Assembly: GCF_018760785.1 (NCBI RefSeq)
Contig: NZ_JAHHZO010000018.1
Location: 21,684-85,683, forward strand
Length of the DNA: 64,000 bases
Direction of reading: 5' to 3'
From: Rhizobium sp. CSW-27
GTDB taxonomy: Bacteria; Pseudomonadota; Alphaproteobacteria; Rhizobiales; Rhizobiaceae
Below are positions 32,202 through 41,190 of this stretch, piece after piece. Below the pieces are notes generated by a model that was not told where the DNA came from, did no database searches, and saw only the letters and a list, made by a program, of their open reading frames with translations. The first letter of the stretch is position 1; the number at the start of each line of letters is the position of its first letter. The translations under genes were made by a program, and so were the position numbers.

Positions 32202-32982
32202 GAAAGAACACGCGCATAGAGGACGCTGGGCCGGCCGCAATACGGGCAAGGATGTGGTGCGCAACCGGATCTGGACCGCACTTGAGGAGACCGGCGTTGC
32301 CATAGGCCCCGCCTGGAGCATGATCCCGAACTTTGTCGGCGCCGATGTTGCCGCCTGGCGATTGGCCGGGACCGACGCCTGGAAAAAGGCACGCACGGTC
32401 AAGACGAACCCGGACGCGCCGCAGATCCCGATCCGGCTGCGCGCGCTCTACGAGGGCAAGACGGTCTATGCGCCGGTTCCCTATCTGACCAAGGATTTTC
32501 CCTATCTCAGACTTGATCCCAAGAAGCTGGTCGAGAAAGGCATTTCCTTCGAACTCGCAGCCGTCGCCCAAGGGTTTGTCGAACACGGCGAGCGCATCGG
32601 TTTCGAGGATGTCGAGCCGCTGGATTTCTGTGTCGTCGGTTCGGTCGCGGTCTCGCGCGCTGGCGGCCGTACCGGCAAGGGTGCCGGTTTTGCCGATCTG
32701 GAAACGGCGATCTTCCGCGAACTCGGCACCATCAGCGACGACACACCGCTGGTGACAACCGTGCATTCCGTGCAGTTGGTGGAAGACCCCGAGGTGGTAA
32801 TCGAGCCGCATGACAGCCCGCTCGACATGGTGGCGACCGAGAGCGAGTTGATCATCACCGGCAACCGCCAGCCGCGGCCGGCGGGCGTCGACTGGGACCG
32901 GGTTCGACCGGATCAGTTCGAGACCATTCCCTTCCTCACCGAGCTGAAGACCCGCATGCTCAACCGCAGAAAGACCGGCTGA
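32194..32982 (+). CDS. 5-formyltetrahydrofolate cyclo-ligase-like protein (MTHFSD type)
   Basis: This 262-residue protein belongs to the NagB/RpiA-like 5-FTHF cyclo-ligase superfamily. The key segment GGRTGKGAGFADLE (about 156-169) is the ATP/formylfolate-site loop, and KTVYAPVPYL and LDFCVVGSVAVSR are also family-like. The usual small folate-repair enzyme is under 200 residues; this one resembles the longer domain seen in MTHFSD proteins. GGGAG precedes the ATG at 32194. It overlaps the hydrolase upstream and the DUF3225 gene downstream (TGATG), so it is a true member of the importer operon. Its role there is unknown. One option is handling a one-carbon or formyl group released during catabolism. 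Confidence 0.68.
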   Translation: MSEKEHAHRGRWAGRNTGKDVVRNRIWTALEETGVAIGPAWSMIPNFVGADVAAWRLAGTDAWKKARTVKTNPDAPQIPIRLRALYEGKTVYAPVPYLTKDFPYLRLDPKKLVEKGISFELAAVAQGFVEHGERIGFEDVEPLDFCVVGSVAVSRAGGRTGKGAGFADLETAIFRELGTISDDTPLVTTVHSVQLVEDPEVVIEPHDSPLDMVATESELIITGNRQPRPAGVDWDRVRPDQFETIPFLTELKTRMLNRRKTG

Positions 32983-33356
32983 TGGAGATCAACCACCCTG
33001 AAACCCAGGCCGAGGTCGAAGCGGTCTTCGCCGCCTACGAGGCGGCGCTGCTGGCCAATGACAACGACACGTTGCTCTCCATGTTTCTCGACAATGCCGC
33101 CACCGTCCGCTACGGGGTAAGCGAAGTGCAACACGGCTATGGCGAGATCACAGCCTTTCGCAAGAGCCAGGCGCCATTTACGCGTCGGCTGGAGAAAACG
33201 GTGATCACCACCTATGGCCGCGATTTCGCGACCGCCTCGACACTCTTTTTGCGGCCGGACCTGCCGGGCGAGATCGGCCGGCAGATGCAGACATGGGTCA
33301 GGACAGCCGATGGCTGGAAGGTTGTGGCGGCCCATGTCAGCATGATGCCCGCATGA
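32982..33356 (+). CDS. DUF3225 protein (AtzH/HpxZ-like)
   Basis: This 124-residue protein is of the SnoaL/ketosteroid-isomerase-like fold, matching the DUF3225 family that includes AtzH of triazine catabolism and HpxZ of the oxalurate clusters. Visible features are VEAVFAAYEAALLANDNDTL at the N-terminus, RYGVSEVQHGYGEITAFRKS (about 45-64) and the final WKVVAAHVSMMP. Proteins of this family occur with amidases that handle carboxylated urea derivatives. That supports a ureide or biuret-type pathway for this operon. The start overlaps the previous stop by 1 base. Confidence 0.78.
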   Translation: MEINHPETQAEVEAVFAAYEAALLANDNDTLLSMFLDNAATVRYGVSEVQHGYGEITAFRKSQAPFTRRLEKTVITTYGRDFATASTLFLRPDLPGEIGRQMQTWVRTADGWKVVAAHVSMMPA

Positions 33357-33381
33357 AGACGACTGGAAATGAGACGCAAGC

Positions 33382-34032
33382 GTGCTGAAGAAGACGCCCC
33401 GCACATCGGCAGAGGACATCCGGCGCCAGCTGGCCGAACGGATCATCAGCAGCGAGCTTGCGCCTGGCACCGTGCTGGACGAGACGCAGCTGGCCGCCGA
33501 GTTCACGGTATCGCGAACGCCGGTGCGCGAGGCACTGAAGCAGCTGGCGGCCAGCGGCCTTGTTGACCAGCGACCGCATGCACGCACTGTCGTCGCCCAG
33601 CCGGATGACGAGAAGCTGACCGGCATGTTCGAGCTGATGGGGCATCTGGAAGCACTCTGCGCAGGCCTGAGCGCGCTGCGCATGACACCCGCGGAACGCG
33701 ACGCGCTGGACAGCCTGCATGGCGACATGGCCGTGATCGTCTCCGCCGGCGACCGGCAGGCCTATATCCATGCCAATGAACGTTTTCATGGCGCCATCTA
33801 TCGCGGCAGCCACAATCCCTATCTGGAAGAAATCACGCTTTCGACCCGCCAGCGGCTGCAACCCTTTCGACGCGCCCAGTTTTCCACGCTTGGCCGCCTC
33901 GCCCGTTCCCATGCCGAGCACGGGCTGATCGTCGAGACGATCCTGCGCGGCAACCAAAGTGAAGCCGAGCGGATGATGCATGCGCACATCACCCAGGTTG
34001 AAGGCGCCTACCACAGCCTGATCAGCGGATAG
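33382..34032 (+). CDS. GntR-family regulator, FCD domain
   Basis: This 216-residue protein has an N-terminal winged HTH (about 8-70: IRRQLAERIISSELAPGTVLDETQLAAEF, RTPVREALKQLAASGLV) and an all-helical FCD ligand domain (about 80-205) with NERFHGAIYRGSHNPYLEE. It starts with GTG, 25 bases after the DUF3225 stop, so it is probably cotranscribed and regulates the operon in answer to its substrate or product. The metal-binding His pattern of FCD domains is partly visible (FHGAIYRGS, HAHI). Confidence 0.85.
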   Translation: MLKKTPRTSAEDIRRQLAERIISSELAPGTVLDETQLAAEFTVSRTPVREALKQLAASGLVDQRPHARTVVAQPDDEKLTGMFELMGHLEALCAGLSALRMTPAERDALDSLHGDMAVIVSAGDRQAYIHANERFHGAIYRGSHNPYLEEITLSTRQRLQPFRRAQFSTLGRLARSHAEHGLIVETILRGNQSEAERMMHAHITQVEGAYHSLISG

Positions 34033-34244
34033 CATCGCCGCCTTCCGCGGTCTGTCGATGCGGCAGACAGCCGTGCGAAACGGCGGCATAAACAGCGGCG
34101 AGACGGTTGACAGGCCGCGACATTTAAAACATGCATCGGGCAATCATATTTTGTCTCGCAAAGCCGCCGCTCGATGCCACCTGCCGCGATGGAACCCGCC
34201 TTTCTTGAGGCCGCCTCTCTTGCGAGGGCCAGCGCCGCGGCGGC

Positions 34245-34769
34245 ATGCCGCCGATGACGGCGATGCTGGGGGCGATCTTTGCGCGGCACCGCCGCTCGCT
34301 GTGGTGGCTGGTCATGCGCATCGTGCGGGACCCGCAGACGGCCGATGATCTGGCACAGGAAACCTATGTCAGAACCCTTCATGCCCTGGAGGCGACGCCG
34401 ATCCAGCATCTGGAGAGCTATCTCTACCAGACGGCCCGCAATCTGGCTCTTGATCATACCCGCAAGCGGCGTTTCCGCGAGGGTTTCGAGGATCGCGACA
34501 TCCGCTGGGACGATGTCGAGAACGTGGCCGTTGAGGCCGCGTCGGCGGAAGAAGAACTGATGGAGCGGGAGCGACAACGTCTTCTGGAAGCCGCATTACA
34601 GGAACTCCCGGCACGGGCACGCCATGCCTGGACCCTGTCCCAGGCGGAAGGCTGGACCTATCAGCAGATCGCCGATCACCTGGGGGTTTCGCGCAACACC
34701 GTTTATAACGACATCAAGCTCGTGATGGGGCATTGCCGGGATGTCATTGCCCGGCTGGAGCGGGGCTGA
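34245..34769 (+). CDS. FecI-type ECF sigma factor
   Basis: This 174-residue sigma-70 family protein has region 2 at about 8-80 (AIFARHRRSLWWLVMRIVRDPQTADDLAQETYVRTL) and region 4 at about 110-165 (LQELPARARHAWTLSQAEGWTYQQIADHLGVSRNTVYNDI). FecI-type factors direct transcription of TonB-dependent siderophore receptors when a surface signal passes through FecR. The next two genes are a FecR protein and such a receptor, which fixes the function. The start may be at 34245, 34254 or 34263. Confidence 0.88.
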   Translation: MPPMTAMLGAIFARHRRSLWWLVMRIVRDPQTADDLAQETYVRTLHALEATPIQHLESYLYQTARNLALDHTRKRRFREGFEDRDIRWDDVENVAVEAASAEEELMERERQRLLEAALQELPARARHAWTLSQAEGWTYQQIADHLGVSRNTVYNDIKLVMGHCRDVIARLERG

Positions 34770-34912
34770 GAGATGGAAGGAAAGCAGGGCACCATGCATC
34801 CACAACCGTTCCATGGGCTGATACGCCACTGTCGTGACGGGAAAATTGTGACGGCGGCCCCTGCCGAACGTCCCATAAGAGCATGCAATCGGCAAATGCA
34901 CGGACAGCCTGA

Positions 34913-35926
34913 GTGAAACAGGATCGACAAGACAGGGCTGGCAGCAGCTATCGGCATCCGGATCAGGCGACAGACGAGGCGCTGGACTGGTTTTTGCGCC
35001 TCGGCGAGGACCGGGACGCAAAAACGCTCGCCGCCTTCGACAAGTGGTGCCGAAGCGACCCGGTGCGAGCCGCCGCCTTCGACGAACTCGTCCGCCTGCA
35101 TGCCATGCCCTCGCTGCGCCGCGCCACGCTTGCCGATGCCTCCAGGCTGCGTGCGCAGGAGCGCGGATCGGGCGGAGCAAAGCGGAAAGGCAGCGCGCGA
35201 GGCCTTGGGCGTGGCAGGCTTGTCGGGGCAGCGGCCGCTGCCCTCCTCCTGGCCATCGCCGTGGTGCATCAGTATCCGGTCCTCATGCTGCGCTGGCAGT
35301 CCGACTACGTCACCATGACCGGCGAGAGGCGAAGCATCACCCTGCCGGACGGATCGACCGTTCTGATGAATACCGCATCCGCCATTGCCGTCGATTTCGA
35401 GGAAGAGCACCGTCGGGTGACCCTGCTTGGCGGCGAAGCCTTCTTTGACGTGCGGCACGACCCTGCCCACCCCTTCGTGGTGACCGGCCATTATGCGCAG
35501 GTGACCGTCACCGGCACCGCCTTCAGCGTCAGGGCAGACACGGACGCCGATGTGGTGGTGCTGGAACGCGGCAGCGTCGAGGTCCGCCGCACGTCCGGAG
35601 AGGGAAGCGCGGAGACCCTGCAGCCCGGACAGATGGTGATCGCCAGCCGTCAGGGACTTTCCGGCACCCGGCCGGCCGACCCCGCCCGCACCCTTGCATG
35701 GCGCGATGGCCGCATCATCTTCGAGGACAGGCCGTTCGGGCAGGCGCTGGCGGATCTGCAGCGCTACTTCGACGGCTCGGTCGTGATGCTCGGCAACCGG
35801 CTCGACAAACGTCCCGTCAGCGGCAACTACCGGATCGATGACCCGGAGGCCGCAATCCGCACGCTTGCCGTTGCGGCCGGCGCGTCCATCACACGTCTGC
35901 CGGGCGACATCCTGATCTTGCGTTAA
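34913..35926 (+). CDS. FecR-family anti-sigma / signal transducer
   Basis: This 337-residue inner-membrane protein has a cytoplasmic N-terminus (DUF4880-like, about 18-60: ALDWFLRLGEDRDAKTLAAFDKWCRSDP), one transmembrane helix (about 100-120: LVGAAAAALLLAIAVVHQ) and a periplasmic FecR domain (about 133-225) with GERRSITLPDGSTVLMNTAS and GGEAFFDVRHDPAHPFVV. The C-terminal STN-like part follows. It passes the receptor signal to the FecI factor upstream. The start is GTG; no better ATG lies near it. Confidence 0.88.
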   Translation: MKQDRQDRAGSSYRHPDQATDEALDWFLRLGEDRDAKTLAAFDKWCRSDPVRAAAFDELVRLHAMPSLRRATLADASRLRAQERGSGGAKRKGSARGLGRGRLVGAAAAALLLAIAVVHQYPVLMLRWQSDYVTMTGERRSITLPDGSTVLMNTASAIAVDFEEEHRRVTLLGGEAFFDVRHDPAHPFVVTGHYAQVTVTGTAFSVRADTDADVVVLERGSVEVRRTSGEGSAETLQPGQMVIASRQGLSGTRPADPARTLAWRDGRIIFEDRPFGQALADLQRYFDGSVVMLGNRLDKRPVSGNYRIDDPEAAIRTLAVAAGASITRLPGDILILR

Positions 35927-36037
35927 ACAATCAAGTTTTTTTGTGACGACCTTCATTCCGAACGTCCTTGGCCTATGAGGGCTGTTTCCGGAATCGGACC
36001 GGAACGCCCGCTGGTCAGATTTCAAGGGTGTCGTGAC

Positions 36038-38551
36038 ATGATGAGACGGGGGATGGTGCCGCAGGCTTTGCAAGGAGCAGGGCAGCGCGACCGCAACAAG
36101 CAATCCTGGGGCCGGCTGGCAACGCTTCTGCTGGCATCGACCATACTGGCGGGCGGCCTGCCCGGAGGCGCCGGCCTCTCGGTCGCAGTGGCGCAGCAGA
36201 CGGCGCAAACCGCACCGATGCGCTTTGCCATTCCGGCTCAACCGCTTGGCGCGGCGATTGACGCCTTCATCCGCACGACCGGCTGGCAGATCGGCTACGC
36301 GCCGCAGCTTGCCCGCACCATCACCACCAGGGCCGTCAATGGTACGATGACGCCGGCCGAGGCGCTGCAGGCCATGCTGGCGGGCTCCGCCATCCGCATC
36401 CGCATCACCGGCCCCTCAAGCGCGGCCCTCGTCGATCCGTCAGAGGCAGCAGGCGGCACGGATGCGTCCGGCGCCACGCTGCTCGACCGCGTCGCAGTCG
36501 AGGGCAATACGGCGAACAGGCTTGCAGCCACCAGCAGTTCGGCCGGCACCAAGACCGACACACCCATCCGCGAGGTGCCGCAGTCGGTCAGCGTTGTCAC
36601 CCGCAAGGAGCTCGACCAGCGGCAGGTGACAGACCTGAACGATGCGGTGGCCTATACGCCGGGCGTCCGCATGGTGGATTACACCTCCAACCAGGGCCTG
36701 CCGCTGCTTTACATGCGCGGCTTCTTCGCCGAATCCCAACGCAGCTACTATCGGGACGGCCTGCGCAGCGGATACAACCCTTACGATCTGACCATCGAGC
36801 CCTATGGGCTGGAGCAGATCAGCGTTCTCAAGGGTCCGGCCAGCGGCCTTTACGGCGACGCGCTGCCGGGCGGTCTGATCGACATGCGCACCAAGCGGCC
36901 AACGGAGGAGGCATTCCGTGAGGTGCAGCTGGAATACGGTTCCTTCGACGAGAAGCAGGCGGCCGTGGATTTCGGCGGCCCGCTGACGCAGGACGGCACC
37001 GTTCTCTATCGCTTCACCGGCCTCAAGCGCGATGCCGATACACAGGTCGATCATTCGCCCAACGACGCGCTCTATCTTGCGCCGGCCATCACCTGGACGC
37101 CGGACGATGCCACCAGCCTGACCGTGCTTGCCCAGTACCAGGACCTGACGCGCAGCGGCGCCGAACAGAGCCTGCCGATCGCCAATTCGGTCTACAGCAC
37201 CGGGGTCACCATCCCGAGCGACTTCTACATGGGGGCACCCGGCCTCTCCGACTGGAACAGCAAGTCGACCTCGATCGGCTACGAGTTCGAGCACCAGTTC
37301 GACAATGGCTGGACGCTCCGGAACAATCTCCGCTACACTCATTCGAAGCTCGACTTTACGTCGGCCTTCATCTGGACCTGGCCGATTGCCGTGGTCGACG
37401 ATCACTATGTGGATATCGGCGTGCAGAAGCGGCCGCGCACCTCCGACAGCGTGGTGGCGGACCTCAATGTCTCCGGCGAGGTGGAGACCGGCCCGCTGAC
37501 GCACGAACTGCTGTTCGGCCTGAACTACGGCTATTCGAACATCCGGGAAACGCGCACCAACTCCACCAATGCCAACCATCTCGACATCTACAACCCGGAT
37601 TACGATTTCGCCTATACCTTCGGTGGAGCCTGGTCCGACAGCAAGGATCTGGTCAGCCAGTATGGCCTTTACGCGCAGGACCAGGTGAAATGGGAGAACT
37701 GGATCCTGACGCTGAACGGCCGCTATGACTGGGCGGACATGACCACCTATCAGTATGCCGGCACAGCCTCGAAGACGGATCAGGATGCACATGCCTTCAC
37801 CGGCCGCGTCGGGCTTGGCTACAGCTTCGACAATGGCGTGGTGCCCTATGCCAGCTATTCCACCTCGTTCGAGCCGGTGAGCGGCACGGATTTCGGTGGC
37901 AACCCGTTCAAGCCGACGACGGGGACACAGTATGAAGTGGGCGTGAAATACCAGCCGGAAGGATGGAACGGACTGCTGAGCCTTGCCTGGTACGACCTGA
38001 CACAGCAGAATGTTACCACCTCGGATCCCAACAATTCCGGCTATTCGGTGCAGCAGGGCGAGGTGCGCTCGCGCGGCCTGGAACTGGAGGCCAAGGGTGA
38101 AATCGCCGACGGCTGGAGCTTCGTTGCGAGCTACGCCTATACCGATGCGGAAGTGACCAAGGACAACGCCAACAGTTCCGGCATCAGCCAGGTGGGCACG
38201 CAGATGAAGGCAGTGCCCTACAACACCGCGTCGCTGTGGCTGAACTACGCCTTCGAGACCAGCCGGCTGGAGGGCCTCTCGATCGGCGCTGGCCTGCGAC
38301 GGGTGGGCAGTTCCTACACCGCGATGGATACCGGCACCGGCCAGCAGGTGAAGATTCCCGGCTATACGCTCCTCGATGCGGCCATCAGCTATGATTTCGG
38401 CAAGGCCAATCCGGACTGGAAGGGCCTGACGCTGGCGCTCAGCGGCACCAACCTGACGGACGAGCGCTATTTCACACCGGGCTTCTATTCGAACTCGGTG
38501 CTCGACGGAAAGCGCCGCACGGTGAAGGCAACGCTCGCCTACCGCTGGTAA
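36038..38551 (+). CDS. TonB-dependent siderophore receptor with STN signalling domain
   Basis: This 837-residue outer-membrane receptor has a hydrophobic signal segment (about 26-53: LATLLLASTILAGGLPGG), then an STN domain (about 62-112: RFAIPAQPLGAAIDAFIRTTGWQIGY) for FecR signalling, a plug domain (about 140-270: REVPQSVSVVTRKELDQRQ, LKGPASGLYGDALPGG) and a 22-strand barrel ending in KATLAYRW with a terminal aromatic residue. It imports a ferric siderophore, probably hydroxamate or mixed type. No siderophore biosynthesis or periplasmic importer is nearby, so it may take up a foreign siderophore. Confidence 0.88.
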   Translation: MMRRGMVPQALQGAGQRDRNKQSWGRLATLLLASTILAGGLPGGAGLSVAVAQQTAQTAPMRFAIPAQPLGAAIDAFIRTTGWQIGYAPQLARTITTRAVNGTMTPAEALQAMLAGSAIRIRITGPSSAALVDPSEAAGGTDASGATLLDRVAVEGNTANRLAATSSSAGTKTDTPIREVPQSVSVVTRKELDQRQVTDLNDAVAYTPGVRMVDYTSNQGLPLLYMRGFFAESQRSYYRDGLRSGYNPYDLTIEPYGLEQISVLKGPASGLYGDALPGGLIDMRTKRPTEEAFREVQLEYGSFDEKQAAVDFGGPLTQDGTVLYRFTGLKRDADTQVDHSPNDALYLAPAITWTPDDATSLTVLAQYQDLTRSGAEQSLPIANSVYSTGVTIPSDFYMGAPGLSDWNSKSTSIGYEFEHQFDNGWTLRNNLRYTHSKLDFTSAFIWTWPIAVVDDHYVDIGVQKRPRTSDSVVADLNVSGEVETGPLTHELLFGLNYGYSNIRETRTNSTNANHLDIYNPDYDFAYTFGGAWSDSKDLVSQYGLYAQDQVKWENWILTLNGRYDWADMTTYQYAGTASKTDQDAHAFTGRVGLGYSFDNGVVPYASYSTSFEPVSGTDFGGNPFKPTTGTQYEVGVKYQPEGWNGLLSLAWYDLTQQNVTTSDPNNSGYSVQQGEVRSRGLELEAKGEIADGWSFVASYAYTDAEVTKDNANSSGISQVGTQMKAVPYNTASLWLNYAFETSRLEGLSIGAGLRRVGSSYTAMDTGTGQQVKIPGYTLLDAAISYDFGKANPDWKGLTLALSGTNLTDERYFTPGFYSNSVLDGKRRTVKATLAYRW

Positions 38552-38583
38552 CCCACATCCGGCAGAACGCCGGCATCAAAGAC

Positions 38584-38612
38584 ATCGGGGCCGGCTCTCG
38601 CCGGTCCCGATC
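38584..38612. terminator. bidirectional terminator hairpin
   Basis: ATCGGG-G-CCGGC-N4-GCCGG-T-CCCGAT forms a long GC-rich stem in the 66-bp gap between the convergent receptor and peptide-importer genes. Position and shape suit termination from both sides, though the T-tract is short. Confidence 0.6.
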
Positions 38613-38617
38613 GCGTT

Positions 38618-40432
38618 TCAGGCGTCTGCCACCTGCACCAGATGACCGACGGAGACTTCGCGGTACTGCCTCACCGGCGGCCGGTAGCCGAGCGGCCGCA
38701 CCGGGCTTTTCAACTCTTCGTTGGAAATGCCGCGCCGGATGCCACGTCGGGCGGGATCCGGCACCGGCACCGCCGCCATCAGCTTCTTCGTGTAGGGATG
38801 CTGCGGATTTTCGAACACGGCGGCGCGCGGGCCGATCTCGACGATCTCGCCGAGATACATTACCGCCACACGATGGCTCACCCGCTCCACCACGGCCATG
38901 TCATGGCTGATGAACAGGAAGGCAAGATCGAGGCTTTCCTGCAGGTCGAGAAGCAGGTTGCAGACCTGGGCCTTGATCGACACGTCGAGCGCCGACACGC
39001 TTTCGTCGGCCACGATCACCTTGGGATCGAGCGAGAGCGCGCGGGCAATCGCGATGCGCTGGCGCTGACCGCCGGAAAATTCGTGCGGATAGCGGCTCAT
39101 CATCGCAGCCGGAAGACCGACCCGTTCCAAGAGATAGGCGGCCTTCTCTCTCGCTTCGGCCGCCGTGCCCATCCGGTGCTTGAGGAAGGGTTCCGCCACG
39201 GCCTGTCCCACGCTCATGCGCGGGTTGAGGCTGGAGAAGGGGTCCTGAAAGATCATCTGGATGCTCTTGCGCATCCGCTGCAGTTCCAGTGCGCCCAGTT
39301 CGCGCACATTGAAGCCGTCGAGCTGGATTTCACCTTCCGTCGGCTCGATCAGCCGCATGATCGAGCGGCCGGTGGTGGACTTGCCACAGCCGGACTCACC
39401 GACAAGCGACAGGGTTTCACCTTGCCGCAGATCGAAGGAGACATTCTCGACCGCGTGCACTGCTCCGGTCTGGCGGCTGAACAGGCCGGAGCGGACAGGA
39501 AACCGCGTGACGAGGTTGCGCACCTCAAGGATCGGCTGGTGCTGCACCACCGACCGCTCCGCGCCGACCGGTTCGAGGGCGATGCCTGTCGCTGTATCCA
39601 CCACCGGAAAACGCAGCGGCAGCGCCTTGCCCTCCATCGAGCCGAGCTTCGGCACTGCGGACAAAAGCGCGCGGGTGTAAGGATGCCGGCCGCGGTGGAA
39701 GATGTCCTCGGTCGGTCCGGTTTCCACCGCATCGCCCCGCAGCATCACCACCGTACGGTCGGCAATCTCCGCCACCACGCCCATGTCATGCGTGATGAAG
39801 AGCACGGCCATGCCCTCCTCATCCTGCAATTCCTTGATGAGATCGAGGATCTGGCCCTGAATGGTCACGTCGAGGGCGGTCGTCGGCTCGTCCGCAATCA
39901 GAAGCTTCGGGCGAGAGGCGAGCGCCATGGCAATCATAACGCGCTGGCGCATGCCGCCGGAGAACTGGTGCGGATATTCGTCGAAACGGCTGGCCGCATT
40001 GGGAATGCGCACCCGCTCCAGCATGCGGATCGTCTCGGCCCGTGCCTCCGTCTTCGACAGGCCCTTGTGCCGCGTCAGCACCTCGGAAATCTGCCGGCCG
40101 ATGGTGAAGATCGGATTGAGCGAGGTCATCGGCTCCTGAAAGATCATCGAGACTTCGTTGCCGCGCACGCCGCGCATCGCCTTTTCCGAAAGGCCCAGAA
40201 GATCACGGCCGTTTAGCCGGATTTCGCCTTCGATGCGGCTGGCCCCCGGCGCCAGCAGGCGCATGATGGAGAGCGAGGTGACGCTCTTGCCGGAACCGGA
40301 TTCGCCCACGATTGCCAGCGTCTCGCCGCTGGCAATGTCGAAGGAGACATTGCGCACCACCGACCGCCAGCCCTCGTCGGTGCGGAAGGCGGTCGTCAGA
40401 TTGCGAACGGAGAGAACGGGATCCTGGGTCAT
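38618..40432 (-). CDS. peptide ABC transporter ATP-binding protein (DppD-DppF fusion)
   Basis: This 604-residue protein joins two oligopeptide-type ATPases. The first half has GESGSGKSVTSLSIM, signature FSGGMRQRVMIAMAL and LLIADEPTTALDV; the second has GESGCGKSTTGRSIM, FSGGQRQRIAIARAL and VIVADESVSALDV, plus the oligopeptide C-terminal HPYTKKLMAAVPVPDP. The layout is that of GsiA (glutathione importer) and similar fused proteins. The ATG at 40432 overlaps the DUF1028 stop (ATGA); the alternative start at 40444 is less likely. It powers the permeases at 43000-44813. The gamma-glutamyltransferase between them hints at gamma-glutamyl or other small peptides as substrate. Confidence 0.88.
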   Translation of the reverse strand: MTQDPVLSVRNLTTAFRTDEGWRSVVRNVSFDIASGETLAIVGESGSGKSVTSLSIMRLLAPGASRIEGEIRLNGRDLLGLSEKAMRGVRGNEVSMIFQEPMTSLNPIFTIGRQISEVLTRHKGLSKTEARAETIRMLERVRIPNAASRFDEYPHQFSGGMRQRVMIAMALASRPKLLIADEPTTALDVTIQGQILDLIKELQDEEGMAVLFITHDMGVVAEIADRTVVMLRGDAVETGPTEDIFHRGRHPYTRALLSAVPKLGSMEGKALPLRFPVVDTATGIALEPVGAERSVVQHQPILEVRNLVTRFPVRSGLFSRQTGAVHAVENVSFDLRQGETLSLVGESGCGKSTTGRSIMRLIEPTEGEIQLDGFNVRELGALELQRMRKSIQMIFQDPFSSLNPRMSVGQAVAEPFLKHRMGTAAEAREKAAYLLERVGLPAAMMSRYPHEFSGGQRQRIAIARALSLDPKVIVADESVSALDVSIKAQVCNLLLDLQESLDLAFLFISHDMAVVERVSHRVAVMYLGEIVEIGPRAAVFENPQHPYTKKLMAAVPVPDPARRGIRRGISNEELKSPVRPLGYRPPVRQYREVSVGHLVQVADA

Positions 40433-41187
40433 GACGGGTTCCATGGCGTAGCAAAGGAGGCACTCCGGCGGCCGCTGGCGGCGCGTTCGGCCTCAAGGCT
40501 CGCAATCTTGCGGTCGATCTCGCTGCGGTCGATCATTCCATGCGGGTTTGCCCGCGTCGGCATGGTCTCGGCCACATGCAGGTAGCGCTCCTGCGCCACC
40601 TGATAGAGCCGCCAGAGCTCTTCCAGCGGTTCGGAGTGATCGTCGGCGCGGATATCGAGCCAGGCATAGTCCTGGTCGCGATAGATGACGAGCGCGGCGG
40701 ACTGCTTGCCCCGCTTGTCGCCGCCAGCCGCCTCGCCGGCCTCCATCGCCCCCAGAAGCCGTTCGGCAAAGGGTGCGCCGCCAAGATCGCGATAGGCCCG
40801 CAGTGTCTGTTCGAGCACCTGCGGTCCCGCCAGCATGTTGCCGGCCACCGAGACATCCGCGTCAACGATGTGGCCGGCCCAGTCGATGCATTTTGCGCCG
40901 GTGAAGGCGGCGTTGCGGCCGCTGGCATCGATCAGATGCATCTGGCGCTGCTGGGCTCCGTCATCACGGGCAGTCAGCGTGTCGATGATCGCCTGCGGCG
41001 CCATGCCCTCGCCGAGCATGGCAAGGCCATCAACGCCATAAAGCGGGCTGACAAAGGCCTGCGTCGCGACGGCACCCACGCCGCCGCGCATGTAGGGCAC
41101 CGCCGCCCCCACCGCAAAGAAGCGGCTGGCAACGGCGATGCCGAGGTGGCCGGTGTCGGGATCGCGGGCAACAATGGACCAGGTCAT
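40429..41187 (-). CDS. DUF1028 family protein (Ntn-hydrolase-like)
   Basis: This 252-residue protein starts TWSIVARDPDTGHLGIAVASRFFAVGAAVP and has GGVGAVATQAFVSPLYG and VAGNMLAGP, the hallmarks of DUF1028. The family is thought to have an Ntn-like fold and occurs next to peptide importers and gamma-glutamyltransferases, as it does here, but no activity is established. A peptidase or amidohydrolase role is inference. It starts 3 bases after the gamma-glutamyltransferase ends and overlaps the ATPase gene by 4 bases. Confidence 0.8.
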   Translation of the reverse strand: MTWSIVARDPDTGHLGIAVASRFFAVGAAVPYMRGGVGAVATQAFVSPLYGVDGLAMLGEGMAPQAIIDTLTARDDGAQQRQMHLIDASGRNAAFTGAKCIDWAGHIVDADVSVAGNMLAGPQVLEQTLRAYRDLGGAPFAERLLGAMEAGEAAGGDKRGKQSAALVIYRDQDYAWLDIRADDHSEPLEELWRLYQVAQERYLHVAETMPTRANPHGMIDRSEIDRKIASLEAERAASGRRSASFATPWNPS

Positions 41188-41190
41188 GGC

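Noticed and set aside
38642..40216. A 524-codon open frame opposite the fused peptide ATPase
   Set aside because: The ATPase strand has all ABC motifs in order; the antisense frame has none.
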